This document shows positions 57,301-64,000 of a stretch of DNA of 64,000 bases, piece by piece. This DNA is from Eutrigla gurnardus (lineage: Eukaryota > Chordata > Actinopteri > Perciformes > Triglidae). Under the pieces are notes generated by a model, which was not told the DNA's origin, searched no databases, and worked only from the letters and a program-made list of their open reading frames with translations. Positions within the stretch are counted from its first letter, which is position 1. Each line of letters starts with the position of its first letter. The stretch covers positions 1,054,001 to 1,118,000 of the forward strand of contig OY741268.1 of the NCBI GenBank assembly GCA_963514095.1, given 5' to 3'. The position numbers and the translations under genes are program-made.

Positions 57301-59910
57301 TTCAGGAACGTGGAACTGCTGTGGAAGCTGGAGGCCTATCCCCATCGCAGCATAAAGGACGTAACTCGCTCCAAGCACGACAAGTATGCCCTAGAGCTCT
57401 TGCAGACCCAAACTGCCACTGTGTCCATCGATGGCATTCCACGCTATGCGAGTCCCTTGCTACGTGCCCCAAATAGTCCTTTGCTCTCAGCCTCCAAGCA
57501 AGCCGTGATGCCCTTATTGCGGGGGACGGAGAGACGCCTAGCAAGGGACCCCGAATTGGCCATGGTGCACCACAAGGAGATTCAGAAACTGCTGGAAGCT
57601 GGTTATGTGACCATGGTGGAGGACTCAGACGACAAGCCGCACCAGTCGGAGGCATGGTATCTACCGCACCACATCATTAAGCAGGCTAGTGGGAAGCATA
57701 GGCTAGTCTTCAATTGCTCGTTCATCTTCCAAGGACAAAGTCTGAACAATAACTTACTCCCTGGACCCACCTTGGGTCCATCTCTCCTGGGGGTTTTGCT
57801 CCGTTTCCGACAACCTTCAGTGGCCATTAGTGGTGATATCCGTGCCATGTTCCATCAGGTCCGTCTCCTGCCACAGGACCGGGCCCTTCTTCGATTAATT
57901 TGGCAGAACCTGGAGAAAGAGCGGGAACCCACCACCTACGAATGGCAAGTGCTTCCCTTCGGCGCCACCTGCAGTCCATGCTGCGCCATTTATGCACTAC
58001 AATGCCAGGCCAGGGACTATGAAGGCAGTGATCTGGAGGTGGTAGACTCGGTGGAGAACTCATTCTATGTGGATAACTGCCTCCAGAGCCTGCCGTCATC
58101 CACCGCGGCCAAGAACATGCTGGAGAAGTTGCGCCTCCTGTTGGCTAAGGGTGGATTTGAGATCAGGCAGTTGGCAAGTAATGCCCGAGAGGTAATCCAG
58201 CACCTCCGTCCAGAGGCTCGTTCAACTAGCACGGAATTGTGGTTCTCTCAGATGGAGTTAGGCCCGCAGGAGCCAGCCTTGGGACTCTGTTGGGCCTGTA
58301 TCCCGGACACCCTCGGGTACAGGCACAGGGCCAAACCTGCCACCGTTCTACCCACCTTAAGGATTGTATATCGGACCTTGGCCAGCCAATATGATCCATT
58401 GGGCTACATATTACCCTACACCACGAGGGCTAAGGTGATCGTCCAGGACCTATGGAGGACCAAGCAGGAGTGGGACGACCCCATTGGCCCCCCTGAGCTC
58501 ATGGATCAATGGCTCCAGTGGGAGCAGGAATTGGCAGATCTACATCAGGTCCAGATGCCCCGGTGCTATGTGCCTGCATCAGCTGATTCCCCGACCACCA
58601 AATGGGATCTCCATGTCTACTGTGATGCCTCGGAGAGAGTCTATGGGGCGGTAGCTTACCTCAGGGCACAGGCAGTAGATGGGAATATCCATCTTTCCTT
58701 CGTCTTGGCCAAATCCAGGGTAGCACCCAGGAAGCAGATCTCTATGCCCCGCCTCAAACTTTCTGCTGCCCTCCTTGGAGCTCAGCTCTCATCCACCCTG
58801 CAATCTGAACTTACCTTGCCCATCCGGAAGGTGGTATACTGGAGTGACTCGACCACTGTGCTCTCCTGGCTGAAATCGGAGTCATGCAGGTATAAGGTCT
58901 TTGTAGGAACACGTATCGCGGAGATACAAGACCTCACGGATGTGAACCACTGGAGATACGTGGATAGCCAGAGGAATCCAGCTGATGATGTCACGAGGGG
59001 GAAGACCCTGCGAGAACTCGCACAACCTCAGAGATGGAGTCAAGGGCCGCCGTTCTTGCTGACCCCTGAGGCTCAGTGGCCTGCCTTCCCCTCGTCAGCC
59101 ATTCCTCTACCCCCGAGTGATATGGAGGAGATGAGAAAGTCTGTTGCCTGTTACCTGACTCAGGAAGCATCTGAATACATCCTCCCGGATGCTTTGCAGT
59201 ACAGCAGACTGGAGGATCTGATCACGACGGCAGCCCAGATGATCTCGGACGGGGCGGCTATGGCGTCGTCTCATCTTACAGTCGAAACACTGCTGGTCCA
59301 GAAAGCTCAGGCGGAGAGTTTCCCGGAAGAGCTCCAGGCCCTGCATAAAGGTGTAGACCTACCAACGAACAGCCGCCTTCTCTCTCTCTCCCCTGAGCTG
59401 GACCCTGCTTTGGACCTCATCAGGGTAGGGGGACGACTCCGACGGGCTGAATTGGATCTTGAAGTCCTGCACCCGATTGTCCTTGACGGCGACCATCCCC
59501 TTTCGAAGCTCCTTATCAAGAGCTTCGATGAGCGGCTTCTACACCCTGGACCTGAACGGGTTCATGGAGAGATGCGAAGGAAGTACTGGTTGCTGAAGGG
59601 ACATCGCGCCATAAGGAAACACCAAACCTCCTGCCAGGATTGTCAGAAATGGAGAGCCAAGCCAATTATCCCAAAGATGGCTGACCTCCCATCTGCTCGT
59701 CTCCGCCTGTTCAAGCCACCCTTCTGGTCCACGGGAGTTGACTGCTTTGGGCCATTCCAGGTCAAATTGGGTCGCCGAGTGGAGAAACGGTGGGGAATAA
59801 TCTTTAAGTGCCTTACCACCTGGACCTGCTGGAGAGTATGGATGCAGACGCTTTCCTCATGGCCCTCCGCCGCTTCGTATCCCGGAGAGGGAAGCCCTTT
59901 GAAATCTTAG
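54253..59910 (+). CDS. BEL/Pao Gag-Pol, 1,885-codon open frame
   Basis: First Met (54253) lies in the LTR remnant; the Met at 54298 (MTGSRPHRARKPPDRYTD) may be nearer the original start. Approximate residues: 190-272 charged coiled coil; 520-720 BEL Gag (YGIPKLRLPYFES, FKFQILLDHIKLPSAYKLA); 758 zinc-knuckle-like CRKCARRHPSDEC and CNLCSKLH; 842 aspartic protease ALLDDASSRTILL; 1148-1290 RT (RLVFNCSFIFQGQSLNNNL, SGDIRAMFHQVRL, and FYVDNCLQS where many RTs have YVDD); 1453 RNase H (VYCDASERVYGAVAYL, WSDSTTVLSWLKSES); 1761 integrase HHCC (HPGPERVHGEMRRKYW, CQDCQKW) and the first catalytic Asp (STGVDCFGPF). After ~59800 the frame is wrong, so residues beyond ~1850 are not homologous. Confidence 0.85.
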   Translation: MSSRCSNSACLERTRMTGSRPHRARKPPDRYTDPRGSSKRTPRSPRMLAITLIPPSSQGQPPTRAEERRGPSDRGEGETRPSSAEPTAGPDSNAPPPREVSQPDSGSVPQEPGTALRGRAAGDAGSQAHVPKASPEERVQIQPEGHVSPRQAVSKEQRRPSLQRSRASDTNSSGSSWSSRSPSQTSLSNAQAAKLEAGRKLLALEDLEDEIKEEREMEARYQQLDEQTRAALKEREGLTRRLSEERRLRKARRELKEARLTVAVLVKATEAEQGLDSHPSWAPQQSNGPPQLQSDRDLELSPLLQDAPKDSTHTSQPLPISMHTTLTPSPYRPLPTTGRPTGRHPRHEMVHDESYVPLTRLETGRGGGTSRPPAHGGEGPGPVNPGLAGGGRPDHPGSQEGEEPGCSVAARGMECPASLGVEEPSSPRSVRRRGASPEPPVDSESPNDEPLDRTLPSSGMEHHPGPPGFSERQTGHQLPPPGSPGGDDPSPAEGLGRPVIPRGETPWPVGSRGPNREADMMELLVASAYGIPKLRLPYFESGRESDFVLLDMALGNLVSVHTHLSEHFKFQILLDHIKLPSAYKLAKSHMYAKDPYSAALAALQTRYGQPRQLVQGEINSILNTPPIKMGDNAAFQEFTLSVRALVGLLETVEGQHGSELKCGSHADKLLGKLPPSYRDGFVEYCYKYGLLKDGTSRTYTIQHLSTWLDTKARARSITHRFLPYCPYHDNHEHFFGSCPAVMRFTPSQLKKWIADNNRCRKCARRHPSDECTLRKPCNLCSKLHLTILHDSSGAGSIDPTPVMMVQSPRDEAIYLDLPNRSPRVLLKVLKVKLHAGNYSLETFALLDDASSRTILLPAVRQHLHLQGEPEVLHLRTIRQRIVPVHGMKVSFSISPVECPGIRYSIHNAFTSSCLSLAEHSCPVEALQKQYPHLRELPLQPFSKAAPLVLIGSDFPELIVPTEPVRMGPRGGPVAVQTALGWAVQGPINATSPDEPLLSCLFTASIHDPLPCANAELFRNVELLWKLEAYPHRSIKDVTRSKHDKYALELLQTQTATVSIDGIPRYASPLLRAPNSPLLSASKQAVMPLLRGTERRLARDPELAMVHHKEIQKLLEAGYVTMVEDSDDKPHQSEAWYLPHHIIKQASGKHRLVFNCSFIFQGQSLNNNLLPGPTLGPSLLGVLLRFRQPSVAISGDIRAMFHQVRLLPQDRALLRLIWQNLEKEREPTTYEWQVLPFGATCSPCCAIYALQCQARDYEGSDLEVVDSVENSFYVDNCLQSLPSSTAAKNMLEKLRLLLAKGGFEIRQLASNAREVIQHLRPEARSTSTELWFSQMELGPQEPALGLCWACIPDTLGYRHRAKPATVLPTLRIVYRTLASQYDPLGYILPYTTRAKVIVQDLWRTKQEWDDPIGPPELMDQWLQWEQELADLHQVQMPRCYVPASADSPTTKWDLHVYCDASERVYGAVAYLRAQAVDGNIHLSFVLAKSRVAPRKQISMPRLKLSAALLGAQLSSTLQSELTLPIRKVVYWSDSTTVLSWLKSESCRYKVFVGTRIAEIQDLTDVNHWRYVDSQRNPADDVTRGKTLRELAQPQRWSQGPPFLLTPEAQWPAFPSSAIPLPPSDMEEMRKSVACYLTQEASEYILPDALQYSRLEDLITTAAQMISDGAAMASSHLTVETLLVQKAQAESFPEELQALHKGVDLPTNSRLLSLSPELDPALDLIRVGGRLRRAELDLEVLHPIVLDGDHPLSKLLIKSFDERLLHPGPERVHGEMRRKYWLLKGHRAIRKHQTSCQDCQKWRAKPIIPKMADLPSARLRLFKPPFWSTGVDCFGPFQVKLGRRVEKRWGIIFKCLTTWTCWRVWMQTLSSWPSAASYPGEGSPLKS

Positions 59911-60689
59911 CCGACAGAGGCACCAACTTCAGAGGGGGTGAGGCGATGCTCCGTGATGCCTTCTGGAAGATGGAGCCCGCCTTGAGGCAACAGCTGGCAG
60001 AGCAGCAGATCACCTTCCACTTCAATCCTCCCCATGCCCCGCATTTTGGTGGTGTGTGGGAGAGGGAGATTAAATCCATCAAGGCGTCCCTCCGAGTGGT
60101 GTTGGGCCGTCAGTCCATTCCTGAGACCGTTCTCCGCACGGTGCTGATAGAGGTGGAGGGCATCTTAAATTCTAAACCTCTGGGGTACATATCTGCTGAC
60201 CCTGCAGATCCTGACCCGATCACCCCGAACATGCTCCTGATGGGCCGAGGTGACGCCTCACTCCCTCAGGCAATGTTCGCCTCCACCAGCTTTGTTGGCA
60301 CCCGTAGGTGGCGCTACAGTCAACTTCTCGCCGACCATTTCTGGTCCAGATTCGTCCGGGATTACCTCCCCAGCTTACAGCCACGGGGGAAATGGAGAAG
60401 GGATACCGCCAACATGGCTGTTGGACAGACCGTTCTAATCATTGACCCTCAATCACCTCGTGCGCTCTGACCTGCTGGAACAGTCACCCAAGTCATCTCT
60501 GGGGTGGATGGGAGAATCCAGACCGTCGAGGTCAGAGTGGGAGATAGGAGCTATATCCGGCCCGTGGCAAGGCTCATTCCCTTGCCAGAATTGAAGGAGG
60601 AGGATGGACCTCGTGGCTCTTCCTCTGGAGTGGAATTTGCCACAAATTCCGGGGCGGCTGTGCAAAATCCCCACTCGTTTAATGAATAA
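59800..60689 (+). pseudogene. BEL/Pao integrase C-terminal part, after frameshift
   Basis: In another frame than the preceding region: SMDADAFLMALRRFVSRRG, ILADRGTNFRGGEAML (second catalytic Asp), HFGGVWEREIKSIK (Glu), ILNSKPLGYIS, NMLLMGR, then a stop TGA at 60468-60470 in a conserved region (homology continues as VTQVISGVDGRIQTVEVRV and YIRPVARLIPLPEL). Two lesions therefore disable an otherwise complete integrase. The frame ends at 60687-60689, just inside the 3' LTR. Confidence 0.85.
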
Positions 60690-61335
60690 CCTGCGTGTCA
60701 TCGCGCTGCTCCAACTCTGCCTGCCTAGAGCGCACCCGCATGACTACGCCCAGCCCACAGAATACACAGCTGGTGACGATCAGCTGATTCTGGACGCCAT
60801 ATAAATTCACCTGTTGCCGTGCGCCGCTGTTTGCCTCCGGAACGCTTGCCCGAGAATATTCCACGTCTCCTCTTCTCCTGGCCGGCAAACGCTACCCGTG
60901 TGCGTCTTTCAAACGCCACCGTTTGCCTCCGGATTACTGGCCCGAGAAATCCAACACCTCTCCTGTCTCCTGGCCGGCAAACCTAACCCGTGTGCGTCAT
61001 CAAACGTGAGTGTGGTCCTCCTCTTCCTCGGCCTTTGATCTTGGCCGTAGCTGACATTCTCCGGTGTCTACATGTGCTGAGACGTAGCCGCTAGTGCGGC
61101 GCACCCGCAGGCAGGGTGGAGGAAGGAGCAGCAACCACGTGCCCGCTATGCCGGCATTTAAAGACGCAGTATATTGTTTACCGTTATTAATAATTTATGT
61201 TAAAGGTTTATATTATGTTAATAGTGCCATGGTATTCATGTTAAGTTATGATGTGGGTTGTGCTGATTATGGGGTGCTTTCCCTCTATTAATTTCACCTC
61301 TTTTGTTGTTTCAGCACACCCACACCCCTGTACTA
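60659..61335 (+). repeat. 3' LTR of BEL/Pao element
   Basis: Starts TGTGCAAAATCC. TATA box CCATATAAATT at about 60798. Contains an internal partial duplication (CCGTTTGCCTCCGG and TCTCCTGGCCGGCAAAC occur twice, 60830-60985). The 3' boundary is uncertain. Confidence 0.65.
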
Positions 61336-61342
61336 CATCAGA

Positions 61343-61456
61343 AATATTTATACATACATACATACATACACACATATACATATATACCTACACATACATA
61401 TACACATACATACATACATACATATACATACACATCCATACATACATACATACATA
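61343..61456. repeat. (TACA)n / (CATA)n microsatellite
   Basis: Imperfect ATACATACATACA with CACATATACATATA variants over ~110 bp. Confidence 0.85.
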
Positions 61457-61725
61457 TTCATCTTTCAGACATAGAAGTGTCAAATGAATGTTAAATTCCT
61501 CCATCATATAATGATATCCACAGAAGTCACATTGAATATACATAAAATGTATACATATTAAATAAGTGCTACTTTCCTCCATCATATGATGATATCCACG
61601 GAAGTAGCAAGAACATAAAGTGAAATAACCAAGTGATATACATAATATACCATGTACATTATGAAGTCCGGGCAATATATGGAAAGCATAGACCAAATGT
61701 GAACAATAGCTGAGAAGGACAGTTT
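61457..61725. repeat. Two related ~35-bp repeats; otherwise unrecognised
   Basis: TTCCTCCATCATATAATGAT (61496) and TTTCCTCCATCATATGATGA (61572) with following ATCCACRGAAGT are imperfect copies 77 bp apart. Confidence 0.5.
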
Positions 61726-61729
61726 ACTG

Positions 61730-61920
61730 CAGACTACAGCGAGGCCATGACAAGGCGTCGGAGAGCGTGCTATAAACTTATGTACGAGGCCCGCATTCTT
61801 GGATTTGAGGCTTTTCTTCTCTATCCCGCTACAATCAAGCTCTCCCGGGGGAGTGACACCCACACTTTTCAGGAGCCGAGCGAGGCTGAAAAGTTCATTG
61901 CTTCCCTCAAGGAGGACTAA
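61730..61920 (+). pseudogene. Tx1/L1-type ORF1 C-terminal fragment
   Basis: Frame gives DYSEAMTRRRRACYKLMYE, ARILGFEAFLLYPATIKLS and a FQEPSEAEKFIASLKED end with TAA (61918-61920), the ORF1 C-terminal pattern of L1-like LINEs. The upstream part is missing. Confidence 0.55.
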
Positions 61921-62534
61921 AAGAGTCGGTTGGCGAATACGCACCAAAAACGGTAAGACTGAACTAAGAAGTGTCAAACATGAAAATCTCCAAGACTGCT
62001 GAGGGGGTTCCCCATTTTTCCTTTTTTTCCCCCTTTCCTCATCACTGCTCCGTATAAAGCGATCATAATATGACATACACTGTCCTCCCTTTCCTTTTTT
62101 TCTCCCTCTTTTGTCATTTGTTAATAGAATGCAGCTAATCTTATTAGCCTATTCAGACCATTACATCTAACCGACAGCAGGCCTAAAGGCAACCATTATT
62201 TTATTTTGATGGAGGGTGGAGGGGTTGCGACTGTTTCTCCATGATGACTGGTACATTTTTTGGGGGGGTGGGCAGTCTTCTTCCTATTTTTTGGAGAGGA
62301 CTTTCGATGGTCAAAGTTGAGCGTTTTTTCCCCCTTCCTTTCCTTATTTACCTCTCTTTCTTCCTCCTTTTTTCCTTTTGCCTCCCTTTTTTCCCTGTGT
62401 TCTCTTTTGTGTATATGTGTGGAGGTATATGCGTGTGTGTGTGTGTGTGTGTCTCCTACCAAACTGTTTCTTGTTCGGTCCTTTTATATCTGTATGCCAA
62501 ACTACACTTTGAATAAATATGAATAATATCAATA
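61921..62534 (+). other. LINE inter-ORF / ORF2 upstream region
   Basis: T- and G-rich spacer with a short (TG)n at about 62430-62452. No gene seen. Confidence 0.35.
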
Positions 62535-62815
62535 TTATGTCATTGCCTTGATTTGTGTTTATGCCCCAAATTACTTCGACCAGCGTTTCTATGATTCACT
62601 CGCTTCTACATTAACAGATCTTCCAGAATACCAGCTTTAAATTGGGGGTGACTTCAATGCTGTATGGCTTCATGATATTGATAGAACAGGGGTAACAGCA
62701 AGCAGAGACCAAATTGAGAAGAAGCCAATTTTGTTTCCACTGTGGAGCAATAGAGGTGTCTGTGTTTTCAAGGACATCATAGGGAGACAAGGTCTCCGTG
62801 AATTCCATGACTAAG
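62535..62815 (+). pseudogene. Tx1/L1-type endonuclease fragment
   Basis: Encodes CVYAPNYFDQRFYDSLAST, then IGGDFNAVW after a stop, the APE-endonuclease blocks (YAPN, GGDFN) of L1-like ORF2. Truncated and mutated. Confidence 0.55.
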
Positions 62816-62837
62816 AAAGGTCCTATGACCTGTCGGG

Positions 62838-64000
62838 CACTTTTTATTAGGGCCACGGGGCAATCGCACCGAGCACTTTCCTACTTATTATTATTTTGCC
62901 TCTGAATTTCGATTGCCTAAAACTCCTACAGCTTTAAGAGTTGTAGGACAAATTATATATCAAATACCCGGTTCGATCGGGATCGGCGTGCTATTACTTT
63001 TCTTAGCCGAACACGAATTTTTCGCAACATAAGTCGCCAAAAACCACCAAAATTTTCCCATTGAAATGAATGGGACGGGCGGAAAAAAAAGAGCACTCAT
63101 TGTAGTTTCTCAAACGCCTGCTGCTCAGGCATACTTTCACCTAGAAACTCCATTTAAACTCTAAAACGTAGACACAAGTCTTGTGTCCTGGTGTGTCAAT
63201 CCACGTTTCAATAGGTCATATAGTTTCTGATCAATCACTGTTCAATGACCATGATCGTTTTGGGAGAAATCATGAGATTATAATGGGTGTGTATTGCGCG
63301 GAACCTTCTGGGTGACATCATCGCTTAGAGTGTGAGGGCTCCTCGAAATACTTCAGATTTTTTTCCTTTACAAACTCCTCCCGGCCACAATTTTCACTCT
63401 ACACACGTGATATTTTCCAATTTTGTAGACAAACTTGTCCTGTCTCTCACAATGTGCTCAAAAACTCTGTGAGATTTACAGAATTTGAACTAGCAACCTC
63501 TAAGCGCGGCCACGTCGGTTTTTCTCCCAATCGACTGCAATGCAAATCGAGAAGCAGATTTTCAAAGAAACCTGAAACCAGGTCCATTTCTAACTCGCCC
63601 TAGCGTCCACATTGACACTAGGAAAAAATAAAAGTGATCAGTGTCTTCAGCAGAGTCTTGTGGCGCTAACGGTGCGAACATTTTGGCGATAGGAGTTTCG
63701 GTGTGAGCGTGGCAAGCTTTTGTTCGGACCCTCCGCGAAGCCAGAATGGAGAGATTGAGAGAGGCAGAGAGAGGCTTGAAGGCAGTCATACACACGCGCC
63801 GAGGGCCGTTGCTATGGTGACGGCACTCTGTGGCTCTGATCTTGAGAACTGACAGCAGGTGTGCTCTGATTGGTGGACAGGAAGGAGCAGTCAGTGGGAA
63901 ATGTAGTTTTTTTTGTCAAACATCTTCTGCTCAGGCATACTTTCACCTAGAAACTCCATTTAAACTTTAAAATGGAGACACATGTCTGTCTATCTCTCTC
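62838..64000 (+). repeat. Unclassified dispersed repeat, runs off window
   Basis: Begins near TTTTTATTAGGGCCACGGG then CAATCGCACCGAGC. Two ~78-bp direct copies of GCTCAGGCATACTTTCACCT then AGAAACTCCATTTAAACT lie at about 63111-63188 and 63917-63994. No coding potential. I recall similar sequence as common in fish genomes but cannot assign a class. Confidence 0.5.

Larger units (their letters stand above)
54207..61335 (+). mobile_element. BEL/Pao retrotransposon lacking most of its 5' LTR
   Basis: A direct repeat TGTGCAAAATCCCCACTCG... is present at 54217-54303 (87 bp) and at 60659 onward, where it continues as a full LTR. The left copy stops after GCATGACT and runs directly into the coding region. 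Between them is a gag-pol reading frame of BEL/Pao type. (AT)n flanks the left side. The exact right end is unclear. Confidence 0.85.

Noticed and set aside
54253..59910. 1,885-codon frame as a host gene
   Set aside because: It has the ordered Gag, protease, RT, RNase H and integrase blocks of BEL/Pao and is flanked by LTR direct repeats.

Overview
This is nuclear DNA from a ray-finned fish, most likely a percomorph teleost. Evidence: split genes with GT-AG introns, very long (TG)n/(CA)n tracts, tRNA-derived SINEs, and a mix of hAT, Tc1-like, TTAA-target, L2/CR1-type LINE, Tx1/L1-type LINE, Ty3/gypsy, BEL/Pao and ERV-like repeats. There are no operons, CRISPR arrays or prokaryotic signals.

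Two host genes can be read, both lacking their 5' exons. (1) On the plus strand, positions 4571-18297 carry the C-terminal exons of ccdc142. Six exons (8707-18297) join in perfect phase and end in TAA; a seventh, 4571-4723, is phase-compatible upstream. (2) On the minus strand, 27908-23397 carries the last three coding exons of enpp6, the GPI-anchored choline phosphodiesterase, ending in a hydrophobic GPI-type tail. The two genes are convergent, with about 5 kb of mostly repeat-derived DNA between them. Their introns are filled with mobile elements, minisatellites and a ~375-bp-arm foldback palindrome. Three acceptor sites (two in ccdc142, one in enpp6) are immediately preceded by 68-103 nt of (TG)n.

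From about 28 kb to the end I see no host exon; the DNA is a nested mosaic of mobile elements. In order: a tRNA SINE; a Ty3/gypsy gag remnant split by a hAT deletion derivative; a ~2-kb solo LTR split by a 5'-truncated Tx1/L1 LINE; a nearly complete Gmr1-like Ty3/gypsy element (integrase placed before reverse transcriptase, LTRs differing at one base); a hAT-like element (40449-52563) inflated by a TIR element, a second solo LTR, a second hAT deletion derivative, a TTAA-type element, a LINE and a LINE inside that LINE; a Tc1-like element with an unbroken transposase frame but a changed catalytic residue; a BEL/Pao element with a 1,885-codon open frame and an almost wholly deleted 5' LTR; Tx1/L1 fragments; and an unclassified repeat. 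Gmr1, the outer hAT, the second Tc1-like element and the BEL element all sit at (AT)n sequence, suggesting one microsatellite received them one after another.

I see no multi-gene system acting together. The most unusual items are two hAT copies that keep an N-terminal BED-type region and the C-terminal dimerisation region but lack the catalytic core, the TG tracts at splice acceptors, the intronic palindrome, and the Gmr1-like domain order. All family assignments are from reading the sequence; no database search was possible.
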